Part shown: positions 8,512-16,045 of the stretch, piece by piece
How positions within the stretch are numbered: the first letter of the stretch is position 1
How the letters are laid out: every line of letters begins with the position of its first letter
Assembly: GCF_009618275.1 (NCBI RefSeq)
Contig: NZ_WIAD01000006.1
Coordinates: 1 to 64,000 of the forward strand
Direction of reading: 5' to 3'
Length of the DNA: 64,000 bases
From: Roseimaritima sediminicola
GTDB taxonomy: Bacteria; Planctomycetota; Planctomycetia; Pirellulales; Pirellulaceae
The notes under the pieces: model-generated
Databases searched by the model: none
The model's input: only the letters and a program-made list of their open reading frames with translations
What the model was told of the DNA's origin: nothing
Translations under genes and position numbers: made by a program

Positions 8512-8539
8512 TTTGCAGTTTGCAATTTGCAATTTGCAA
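8512..8539 (+). repeat. Four TTTGCAA-type heptamers
   Basis: TTTGCAG followed by three TTTGCAA units lies between the 341-bp element and the stop codon of the DUF1549/DUF1553 gene. Confidence 0.93.
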
Positions 8540-8549
8540 TTCTCCCCTC

Positions 8550-11500
8550 CTACCGCACCAGCGTCTGATCCAGGTTCATCAGGGTGTGGGCGACGATAAA
8601 TCTTGCGTAGTCGCTGGCCGTCTTGGCGATGCCCTGGGCCGCCGGATCCTGGCCGTAGGCCTCGCGGGCTTGACCGGCTAATTGCTGCAGCGCCGCCGCA
8701 AACTCGCTGCTCGGCGGCTGGCCGGTGCACAGCCGAACCGCCCAGCGGATCTGCTCGTCCAGCTCCTCGCCGCCCTCGCGCCGCATCCGCTCGGCCAGGC
8801 CTCGAGCCAATTCGACGTAGGCCGGGTCGTTCATCGTAACCAAGGCTTGCAGCGGAGTGTTGGTGGGGATGCGACGAAGCGTACAGCGTTCGCGGCTGGT
8901 GGCATCAAACGTCAACAGCGAAGGATAGGCACTGGTGCGTTTCCAGTAAGTATAGAGGGCGCGGCGGAAGCGATTCTCGCCGCTGGCCGTTTCCCACTTC
9001 GCACCGTTGTAGGGCGACAGCCAGACGCCATCGGGTTGCGGCGGCATGACGCTGGGGCCGTATCGTCGCTCGCTGAGCAGGCCCGACCACTCGAGCGCCT
9101 GGTCGCGGATCATCTCGGCGGTCAATCGGTTGCGGGGACCTCGCTTCAGCAGGAGGTTGTGCGGATCGCGGCGATGCTCCGCTGCGCTGGCCTGCGCCGA
9201 TTGACGGTACACGGCCGAGAGCACGATTTCGCGGATCAGCCGCTTGGTGCTCCACTGCATCGGCCCGGCGAAACGCACCGCCAGATCGTCCAGCAGTTCC
9301 GGATGCGTGGGCGGTTGGCCGGGGCTGCCGAAATCTTCCAGCGTCGTGACCAGGCCCGTGCCGAACAACTGAAACCACACGCGGTTGACCATCACGCGTG
9401 CAGTCAGAGGATTGTCGGGCGAAGCGATCCAGCGAGCCAGGTCCAGGCGGTCCGGCGGCGACGCGTTTTCGGGTGTGGCCTGGGCCGGTTGCGGCCCGGC
9501 GATCTCCAGCGGTGGCAGCACACCCGGCACGTCGGGCCGCACCGCTTCGCCCTTCTCCAGCCAATTGCCGCGAGTGAACACAAAGGTTTCGCGCGCCATC
9601 GCCGGACTCTGCTCCTGCATCACCGGGACCGCGGGCCCGCTTGCGGCGTGGACCGCGGCGGCGGCCGAGGCGATTTCCTGTTCCAGCCGCTGGGTTTCGG
9701 CGTCCTGGAGCCACTCGGTCCACGCCGGCGAAGCGGTTGTGCTGACGCGCAGCCGCCGGACCACCAGCGGGATCGATCCGGTCAGCGTTTGCCGGTGGTT
9801 GATCTGCAAACGCAATCCGATCGCCTCGGCGGGCCGCGGGATCGGGTGTTCGGGAAGAAAGACGGCGGTTCGTGGCCGGTCAATTTTGGGCTTGGCCGAC
9901 CAACCGTCGGCGTCCGGTGATAGAGACGCTTGCGGCGAATCCAACGATAACGGATCGTCGCCCAGGACCATCACCAGCGGCACGCCGGCCAGCGGCTCGG
10001 GCGATTCGGACGTGCCGCCCAGCCAAGTCGCTTCCAGGTGCGAGACCACGAACCCGGTCTCGGGATTGCGCCGGGCGGCGGCGACATCCTCGGGTAAAAC
10101 ATCCAGCCGCAGAGCGCCGAGCGATTCCAAGGATTCGGGGACCGCGTAATCCAGCGTGTAACGCGATCCGCTGGTCAGCGTCCCCAGGGCGTGAACTTCG
10201 CGCGGCTCGCCGTGAATCTCCAGCTGGGTCAAACCGGTCGAGCTGGCTGCGATCGGGCGGAGGACCGCTTCGCCCGCGCGGTCTTCAAGCCGTGCGGCGG
10301 CACGCGCGCGTCGCGCCTCCCGAGCCGTCCGCAAACGCCGCACATGCCCGGCCAGTTCCGCTCGCCGCGGATCGCTGTCCCGGCCCGTCGCCGTAGGGAT
10401 TCTCAGCGTCGGCCGATCATCGTCCAGGTCGACATCCTGACTGGTGTTGAAGAACGCCAACAGCCGGTAGTACTCCTCGTGTTCGATCGGGTCGTAGGGA
10501 TGGCTGTGGCACTGGACGCAGCCGATCGTGGTCGCCTGCCAGACTTCGAACGTCGTCTGCAGACGATCCATCACGGCGGCCAAACGAAACACTTCGTCGT
10601 CGGTGCCGCCTTCGGTATTGGTCTGCGTGTTGCGGTGAAAAGCGGTGGCGACAAGATCGTCGGTGGTGGCCCCGGGCAACAGGTCGCCGGCCAACTGTTT
10701 GATCGTGAACGCATCGAAGGGCATGTCCTGGTCAATCGCTCGGATGACCCAGTCGCGGTAGGGCCAGATGTCGCGATGCGGATCCTTTTCGTAACCCTTG
10801 GTGTCGGCATAGCGTGCCAGGTCCAGCCACACCGTCGCCCAGCGTTCGGCCAACCGCGGCGAGGCCAACAGACGGTCGACCACGCGAGCATCGGCAAACG
10901 GCGTTCGGTCCGCCGCGTAGGCTTCGTACTGCTCGAGCGTCGGCGGCATGCCGGTCAGGTCCAGCGTCACGCGTCGCAGCCACCGCTGGCGCGGGGCCGG
11001 CGGACGGGGTGCCGCCTCGGTTTCCCAGCGCCGCTGAACCAGGGTGTCGATCACGCCGTGGCTCCACTTCGGCACCTCGTCCATCGCCGCCAAGACCGCA
11101 TCGGCGCGCTGCGGCGCTTCGTAGGCCCAATGTTCCTCCCACGCGGCGCCCTGTTCGATCCAGTGCCGCAGCGTCTGGATTTCGTCCTCCGATAACGCGC
11201 GGCCGTGTTCCGGAGGCGGCATCCGCTCGTAGGGGTCGTCCGAGGTGACGCGCCGCATGATCGCCGACCACTCCGGATCGCCCGGAATCACGATGGGCTC
11301 CCCCGAATCGGCTTCGCCCAGCACCGACCGGCGGAGAATCAACGACACGCCGCCGGCTTCCTTGACACCGCCGTGGCAGGCGATGCAGTGCGTATTGAAC
11401 AGCGGGCGGATATCGCGGGCAAACCGCACCGGGGCCGCGGCGCCGGCGGCCTCGTCCGAAGAACCGGCGGACGCCTCGGCGGCGGTGACGTCGGCTGAAC

Positions 11501-11678
11501 CCGCGCTCGGTGGGTCTGCGGCGACGGGCGGCGCAGCGGCGGCCAGCACAACCGCCAGCGCGCCGAACAACACCCCGCCGAAAACGCTTGGAACCCGGGC
11601 CGGGACGCCCAGAACCCGGGTGGAAACGTTTGGGACGCCGGTGAAAACGCTTGGGGCCGTTCGCAGGATCGTCGACAT
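8550..11678 (-). CDS. Planctomycete cytochrome-type protein (PSCyt1-DUF1549-DUF1553)
   Basis: The 1042-residue exported protein starts at the ATG at 11678. An N-terminal low-complexity stretch (VFTGVPNVSTRVLGVPARVP) precedes a hydrophobic signal segment near 35-55. A PSCyt1 domain carries a c-type haem motif, CIACH, at residues 98-102, with PPEHGRALSEDEI typical of its end. DUF1549 follows (LRRVTLDLTGMPPTLEQYEAY) with a second CxxCH (CVQCHSHPYDPIEHEEYY). DUF1553 is at the C-terminus (DNPLTARVMVNRVWFQLFGTGLV to ATSRERCTLRRIPTNTPLQAL). The family is known as exported and predicted haem-binding; its reaction is not established. Its partner DUF1501 gene lies downstream. Confidence 0.93.
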   Translation of the reverse strand: MSTILRTAPSVFTGVPNVSTRVLGVPARVPSVFGGVLFGALAVVLAAAAPPVAADPPSAGSADVTAAEASAGSSDEAAGAAAPVRFARDIRPLFNTHCIACHGGVKEAGGVSLILRRSVLGEADSGEPIVIPGDPEWSAIMRRVTSDDPYERMPPPEHGRALSEDEIQTLRHWIEQGAAWEEHWAYEAPQRADAVLAAMDEVPKWSHGVIDTLVQRRWETEAAPRPPAPRQRWLRRVTLDLTGMPPTLEQYEAYAADRTPFADARVVDRLLASPRLAERWATVWLDLARYADTKGYEKDPHRDIWPYRDWVIRAIDQDMPFDAFTIKQLAGDLLPGATTDDLVATAFHRNTQTNTEGGTDDEVFRLAAVMDRLQTTFEVWQATTIGCVQCHSHPYDPIEHEEYYRLLAFFNTSQDVDLDDDRPTLRIPTATGRDSDPRRAELAGHVRRLRTAREARRARAAARLEDRAGEAVLRPIAASSTGLTQLEIHGEPREVHALGTLTSGSRYTLDYAVPESLESLGALRLDVLPEDVAAARRNPETGFVVSHLEATWLGGTSESPEPLAGVPLVMVLGDDPLSLDSPQASLSPDADGWSAKPKIDRPRTAVFLPEHPIPRPAEAIGLRLQINHRQTLTGSIPLVVRRLRVSTTASPAWTEWLQDAETQRLEQEIASAAAAVHAASGPAVPVMQEQSPAMARETFVFTRGNWLEKGEAVRPDVPGVLPPLEIAGPQPAQATPENASPPDRLDLARWIASPDNPLTARVMVNRVWFQLFGTGLVTTLEDFGSPGQPPTHPELLDDLAVRFAGPMQWSTKRLIREIVLSAVYRQSAQASAAEHRRDPHNLLLKRGPRNRLTAEMIRDQALEWSGLLSERRYGPSVMPPQPDGVWLSPYNGAKWETASGENRFRRALYTYWKRTSAYPSLLTFDATSRERCTLRRIPTNTPLQALVTMNDPAYVELARGLAERMRREGGEELDEQIRWAVRLCTGQPPSSEFAAALQQLAGQAREAYGQDPAAQGIAKTASDYARFIVAHTLMNLDQTLVR

Positions 11679-11893
11679 AAGAGAGGTGTGGGGGCGGCGG
11701 GGAGGTACAGCTGGCACAGCTGGCAATTGCGGGATCAATCTAAAGTTTAACAGCGATTGCCTAAACGGGCGGGCGGACCAGACCGATACTTGACTATCTA
11801 GATCAGGTATGTAGTCTTTGGTCGTCCGGGCCCTGCTGCGGCCGAGCCCGACCAACTAATTTAGCGCACAGAGGTTCAGGGATTCGTGTTGCC

Positions 11894-12826
11894 ATGGTGG
11901 TAAACAGAGCAGTCAACCGATCGACGTCCGTTTCGCAGGCGTCCGAAACGCAAGGTTCCTCGGCAGCGGGGGCCGACGAGCCGGCCTCGGGCAGTCAAAC
12001 CCCAAGCTCAGGCCCAAGTTCGGATCAACGGGCCGCCCCGTCGGTGGCTTTGCCGACGCTGCAGGTCGTCTCGGACGATCCGGCGACGGCGGCCGATCGC
12101 GGGGCCTTGGCGGCTGACCCGCCACTGGAGCCCACCGACGCGTTGCTCGAGGAACTGGCTCGCGAGAGCCAGCGACTGGAATCGGCCACGCCCCAGGAGA
12201 TCCTGCGCTGGGCCATCGATCGCTTTGCCCCCAAATTCACCATGGCCACGGCGTTTGGTCCCGAGGGCATGACGATCATTCACATGTTGGCCGAGATCGC
12301 TCCGGAAACCCCGATCTTTAATTTGGAAACCGGCTATCAGTTCGACGAGACGCTGGCTCTGCGCGAGAAGGTCAAAGAGCGTTACGGGATCGAGGTCGAG
12401 TACAAATACCCGGAGTTGACGGTCGAGCAGTACGAACAATTGCACGGCGGACCGCTTTACAAAACCGACCCGAACCGCTGCTGCTACGACCGCAAGATCC
12501 GCGTTTTGCATCAAGCGGCTTGCGGCTGGCACGCCTGGGCCAGTGCGATCCGCCGCGATCAGAGTCCCGACCGGGCCAAGGCACCGATCGTGGGCTGGGA
12601 CCGCAAGTTCCAGTTGGTCAAGGTCAGTCCGCTGGCCAATTGGACCAAGAAGGATGTCTGGGGTTTGATCAGCAAGGAGAACATTCCCTACAACGAATTG
12701 CACGACAAAGGTTATCCCAGTGTGGGATGTCACCCGTGCACCCGAGCGGTTCAGATCGGCGAAGACGAACGGGCCGGGCGTTGGAGCGGATTTCAGAAGA
12801 CCGAGTGCGGACTGCACAGTTCTTAA
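11894..12826 (+). CDS. cysH: Adenylyl-sulfate (APS/PAPS) reductase
   Basis: The 310-residue protein catalyses the reduction of APS or PAPS to sulfite in assimilatory sulfate reduction. Seen motifs: FGPEGMTIIHMLAEI of the PP-loop nucleotide-binding fold, DPNRCCYDRKIRVL, GCHPCTRA and the C-terminal ECGLHSS catalytic cysteine. The CC plus CxxC pair is the [4Fe-4S] signature of APS-type enzymes, so APS is the likelier substrate. About 90 N-terminal residues rich in Ser, Ala and Pro are not conserved, so the true start may lie downstream of 11894. It is followed after 16 bases by an Rrf2 regulator, suggesting co-transcription and sulfur- or cysteine-responsive control. cysK lies 8 kb away. Confidence 0.93.
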   Translation: MVVNRAVNRSTSVSQASETQGSSAAGADEPASGSQTPSSGPSSDQRAAPSVALPTLQVVSDDPATAADRGALAADPPLEPTDALLEELARESQRLESATPQEILRWAIDRFAPKFTMATAFGPEGMTIIHMLAEIAPETPIFNLETGYQFDETLALREKVKERYGIEVEYKYPELTVEQYEQLHGGPLYKTDPNRCCYDRKIRVLHQAACGWHAWASAIRRDQSPDRAKAPIVGWDRKFQLVKVSPLANWTKKDVWGLISKENIPYNELHDKGYPSVGCHPCTRAVQIGEDERAGRWSGFQKTECGLHSS

Positions 12827-12842
12827 CAAGGGGGACGCGGTG

Positions 12843-13268
12843 ATGCAAATTCCTGCCCGCGTGCATTATGCCTGCTTGGCGATGCTGGATTTGGCGGCGC
12901 AGACCGCCGAGAAGCGGCCGGTGGCGCTGCGAGAAATCACGCAGCGGCACGGGATTCCGCAGCCCTTTTTGGTCCAGATTCTGCAACAATTAAAAGCGGC
13001 CGGCTGGGTGACCAGTACGCGCGGGGCTCAGGGCGGGTACACGTTGTTGATCCAGCCCGAGCGTTTGACGTTGTTGGATATCGCCCAGCAGATCGGTTGG
13101 GGCGAAGGCGGTTGTGCCGGCGGCGAGGACGATACGCCCGAAGCCCGCGAGTTGCGTTCGGCATGGCAGCGAGCCGGCGACGCGTATCGCGAGGCGTTGG
13201 CCAGTACGCGGCTGAGCGATTTGGCCAACCGCTGTGGGGAACCCAGCGAAGCGATGTTCTATATCTGA
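12843..13268 (+). CDS. Rrf2 family transcriptional regulator
   Basis: The 141-residue protein begins MQIPARVHYACLAMLDLAAQ, the standard Rrf2 start. A winged helix follows (LREITQRHGIPQPFLVQILQQLKAAGWVTSTRGAQGGYTL), then a dimerisation helix region. GCAGGEDD contains only one cysteine in the place where IscR/NsrR have three, so a classic Fe-S sensor is unlikely. That pattern and its position directly after cysH make a CymR-like role in sulfur or cysteine metabolism a reasonable inference. The ATG at 12843 is chosen by alignment to the family; the upstream in-frame extension overlaps cysH. Confidence 0.88.
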   Translation: MQIPARVHYACLAMLDLAAQTAEKRPVALREITQRHGIPQPFLVQILQQLKAAGWVTSTRGAQGGYTLLIQPERLTLLDIAQQIGWGEGGCAGGEDDTPEARELRSAWQRAGDAYREALASTRLSDLANRCGEPSEAMFYI

Positions 13269-13316
13269 ACGGTTTGTCGATTTCTTCAATGCCCCGTGCC
13301 GGGCGGGAGAACCACC

Positions 13317-13997
13317 GTGTACCGCGTGTTTTGCGCTCTCGTGTTGGCGACGGCCGCCGGTCCGGTCTTCGCCCAGGTCGTTCAGTTGCCGTCGCAGCAA
13401 CAGTTTCGTTACCGGGGCAGCGTCATGGTGCCCGATGGTGGCTCGACCTACCTGGGCGGGAATCTGCGGGCGGCCGCCGGGCAAACGCGGCGCGGCTTCG
13501 GCCCCGCTAGCGCGGCCGGACGGTCGCTGTCCGCCGGCGGCCTGTCGGTGCGTGCCCAGATCATCGACCACGGCGCGATCGACCGCGAGTTGCTGGGCGG
13601 CACGCCCGAGCAGTTTTTGCGGCGCTCGCGGGCCTCGGAGCAGCCAGCCGAGCAACGGTCGGCCGGCGCCGGACGCCGCGGCCGCGCCGGCAGTGCATGG
13701 TCGCCACAGAGCCCGCTGTGGCCGCAGAGCCCGATCGCTGAGAGCACCGCCGCGGAGAGCACCGCCCCGGAGAGCAACGCCCGGCCGCCATCGCCGTCCC
13801 CATCGCCGACTGCGGCAGCCGATCCTCGGATCGAGGAAGGCAAGGCCTGGGTCCGGCAAGCCCGGCGATTGCGCCAGCGGGGCGAGCTCCGCGCCGCGGC
13901 GGCGGCCTATCGCGTGGCCTTTCCGCTGCTCGATGACGACCTGCGCGGCCTGGCCCGCGCCGAGTACCGGCAGTTGCAAGTCAGCCCGCCGAGATAG
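13317..13997 (+). CDS. Secreted hypothetical protein with VPDGGSTYLGG segment
   Basis: A GTG at 13317 with GGGAG eight bases upstream starts a clear signal peptide ending at PVFAQ, so export is likely. The first mature segment (FRYRGSVMVPDGGSTYLGGNL) resembles a short motif in other exported planctomycete proteins of unknown role. The middle is disordered and rich in Ala, Ser, Pro and Arg, with the repeated unit AESTAAESTAPESNA near residue 150. The last 60 residues form a charged helical region (GKAWVRQARRLRQRGELRAAAAAYRVAF) like a single TPR-type hairpin. I cannot assign a function. An in-frame ATG at 13296 is possible but has no Shine-Dalgarno. Confidence 0.7.
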   Translation: MYRVFCALVLATAAGPVFAQVVQLPSQQQFRYRGSVMVPDGGSTYLGGNLRAAAGQTRRGFGPASAAGRSLSAGGLSVRAQIIDHGAIDRELLGGTPEQFLRRSRASEQPAEQRSAGAGRRGRAGSAWSPQSPLWPQSPIAESTAAESTAPESNARPPSPSPSPTAAADPRIEEGKAWVRQARRLRQRGELRAAAAAYRVAFPLLDDDLRGLARAEYRQLQVSPPR

Positions 13998-14386
13998 ACT
14001 CCGGCAGTCCCAGCCGAAAAGAGAAAGCCGCCTGGCCGTCTCCGCTGAAGACCGAGCCTCTGAGTTTGGCCTCACCCCGCGCTCGCTTTCGCCTCGCCCC
14101 GCTCGCTTTGCCCCCCCCACCCCGCTCGCTTTGTTACGGGTGGCTATCTTCACTTTGGTGCCGTTCAAGCGGTGGCTCAGTTTCCCCAGGGCAGGAAGAA
14201 ATGTTCACGTAACTGTTGCACTTGCCGCGCAGGCAGCCCCATAATCGCAATTGCCGCCTCTAGGGGGATCGTAGGCTCCCGGGGTTGTTTCAGATTGGCT
14301 TCGATTGACATGCGCGTGGGGCTCACCCGTTCATCCAAAGCGGCGACCGGTAACGTTTGTTCATTCTTGCTAGGGGTATTCTCGAG
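13998..14386. other. Intergenic region with CGCTCGCTTTG repeats and a small minus-strand ORF
   Basis: Three imperfect copies of CCCGCTCGCTTTG-like sequence lie at about 14089-14134. A 44-codon ORF occupies 14177-14311 on the minus strand (listed separately). The last 70 bases must hold the promoter of the DUF1559 gene; I see no clear -10/-35 pair. Confidence 0.5.
14177..14311 (-). CDS. Possible small protein of 44 residues
   Basis: From an ATG at 14311 the frame reads MSIEANLKQPREPTIPLEAA and ends in REHFFLPWGN. It has a balanced, protein-like composition, unlike the Arg/Ala/Pro-rich noise of most shadow frames. No Shine-Dalgarno is obvious, and the same frame stays open far upstream through the DUF1559 gene, so it may be chance or a remnant of a longer gene. 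No function is proposed. Confidence 0.25.
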   Translation of the reverse strand: MSIEANLKQPREPTIPLEAAIAIMGLPARQVQQLREHFFLPWGN

Positions 14387-15352
14387 ATGAAAATGCATCG
14401 TCTTCGTCCACGTCGCGGCTTTACGCTGGTGGAATTGTTGGTCGTGATCGCGATCATCGGGGTGTTGGTGGGGTTGTTGCTGCCGGCCGTGCAAGCAGCT
14501 CGCGAGGCCGCGCGGCGGATGTCGTGCAGCAACAACATGAAGAACTTGGCACTGGCCTGCCACAACTACCACGACACGTATCAAACCTTTCCCGCCGGCA
14601 ACACCGCCTGGAACGGCCACGGTACCAATGCCGACCACGGTCAATCCAATTCCGAGGCCAATCACCGCTGGTACAACGGGATGTGGGGCTGGACCGCCGC
14701 GATCCTGCCGTACATTGAACAGCAAAACCTGTACGACCAAATGGACCTGCTGCAGTTGCCCTACACGCCCGAGCGTGGGGACTTGTGGTTCAGTACGTTT
14801 GGTCCCGAGACCAAGCACGGCGTCGTGAACGAACAGCCCTGTTTGTCGGCCCCGGACACGTTCCGCTGTCCCAGCGTGCCATTGATCGGCACCGAAGGGG
14901 CGTTCAAGGATTACGCCGGCAACAGCGGCGGCAAACGCATGTCTTCGTGCTGTCCCGAGCGGGCCAACGAAACCGACGGCATCTTTCACAAGAACCGTTA
15001 CTATCCATTTGCCGCGATCACCGACGGCACCACCAATACGCTGCTGTTTGTCGAGCAGTCGAACTTCATTCAGGGACACGGCCGGCCCACCAACTCGGCC
15101 TTCTGGATGAATCACAGCTCGCAGGGCCTATCGATCTCGCATCAGGGTGGCAGCAGTTTCACGCCGAATCTGCCCAAGTCGATCGTGGTCGACGCCTGGC
15201 GCGTCACCGGCCGCTTGGCTCGCGGCATGCATCCGGGCGGCATCATGGTGGCCTACTGTGACGGCAGCGTCGGTTTCTTGAGCGAAACGATTTCCGTGAA
15301 CAACTGGCGAGCGGTCCACAGCCGCGATGGTGACGAAACCATCCAGAACTAG
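14387..15352 (+). CDS. DUF1559 protein with prepilin-type N-terminus
   Basis: The N-terminus RRGFTLVELLVVIAIIGVLV is a class III (type IV pilin) signal with cleavage before FTLVE. It continues into AREAARRMSCSNNMKNLALACHNYHDTY, the hallmark of DUF1559, and ends with the matching H-x9-DG motif (HPGGIMVAYCDGSVGF). The 321-residue length is usual. Such proteins are very numerous in planctomycetes and are thought to be processed by the prepilin peptidase and form or decorate type II/IV pseudopilus-like structures; individual roles are unknown. The start at 14387 (MKMHRLRPRRG) gives the basic leader. A lipoprotein gene follows, another frequent planctomycete arrangement. Confidence 0.95.
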   Translation: MKMHRLRPRRGFTLVELLVVIAIIGVLVGLLLPAVQAAREAARRMSCSNNMKNLALACHNYHDTYQTFPAGNTAWNGHGTNADHGQSNSEANHRWYNGMWGWTAAILPYIEQQNLYDQMDLLQLPYTPERGDLWFSTFGPETKHGVVNEQPCLSAPDTFRCPSVPLIGTEGAFKDYAGNSGGKRMSSCCPERANETDGIFHKNRYYPFAAITDGTTNTLLFVEQSNFIQGHGRPTNSAFWMNHSSQGLSISHQGGSSFTPNLPKSIVVDAWRVTGRLARGMHPGGIMVAYCDGSVGFLSETISVNNWRAVHSRDGDETIQN

Positions 15353-15403
15353 TTGTGCGCGAGCCAGTTCCCGCGTCTCACGTTCGCCAGGTCGAGGCCA
15401 GCA

Positions 15404-15449
15404 CTGGCGGCGCAGCGAGGATGTTCCCTCATCTCCGCTGCGTCGCCAG
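15404..15449 (+). terminator. GC-rich hairpin downstream of DUF1559 gene
   Basis: CTGGCGGCGCAGCGAGGATG pairs with CATCTCCGCTGCGTCGCCAG around a short loop, with one mismatch and one bulge. There is no T-run after it, so it is a weak candidate for intrinsic termination. It could equally be a processing site or palindromic repeat. The following 75 bases carry three TTTCTTCTGC copies. Confidence 0.4.
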
Positions 15450-15542
15450 AGAAGCCGCGGCCACGTCCTGGCGTTTCTTCTGCGTTTGTTTCTTCTGCCT
15501 CTGTTTCTTCTGCTTTCCCTTAGGTTTCCGCTGATGTTTCCG

Positions 15543-15953
15543 ATGAAGTCATCCACCGCGCCCCTCGCTGCGGCCTTGCTGTTGATTCCTGTTTTACTGA
15601 CCGGTTGTACGCCGGATACCGGATACTACGACGTCGCAGGCGTCGTCACGCATAACGGCCAACCGGTTCCCAAAGTCTTTATCACGTTCCATCCGGCCAA
15701 CACCGACGTGCATCCCGAAGCCATGGCGATGACCGACGAGGAGGGGCGTTTCGAGTTGGCCGTCGGCAGCACGCCGGGCGTTCCGCCCGGGGAGCATACG
15801 GTGTGGGCGATGGACCCGGCGGCTCTGAACGGAGGTGCAACGTCCGATGCGCCCGAGTACAAGGCCGTGATCACCAAGTACGCTCCGGGGGCGTCGACGT
15901 ACAAAGTGACGATCGATCAGGACGAGACGGATTTGGAATTGAAACTGGATTGA
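15543..15953 (+). CDS. Lipoprotein with transthyretin/carboxypeptidase-regulatory-like domain
   Basis: The 136-residue protein has a lipoprotein signal (MKSSTAPLAAALLLIPVLLTGC; lipobox LTGC, Cys at 22). The mature part is a small beta sandwich of the type common in planctomycete lipoproteins: VAGVVTHNGQPVPKVFITFHP, then AMTDEEGRFELAVG and GVPPGEHTVWA. These domains are thought to be structural or adhesive on the cell surface and are usually encoded next to DUF1559 genes, as here. An in-frame ATG three codons earlier (15534) is an alternative start. The pairing with the upstream gene suggests one transcription unit, though a hairpin separates them. Confidence 0.85.
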   Translation: MKSSTAPLAAALLLIPVLLTGCTPDTGYYDVAGVVTHNGQPVPKVFITFHPANTDVHPEAMAMTDEEGRFELAVGSTPGVPPGEHTVWAMDPAALNGGATSDAPEYKAVITKYAPGASTYKVTIDQDETDLELKLD

Positions 15954-16045
15954 TCGCGGCAGGTCGCGGAATCGTGCGTTTCGGATCACAATAGGAAGGT
16001 CGGTACTCCGTTTCGCCTCGCGTCTTTTGGTTTTGATCCCCTGCC

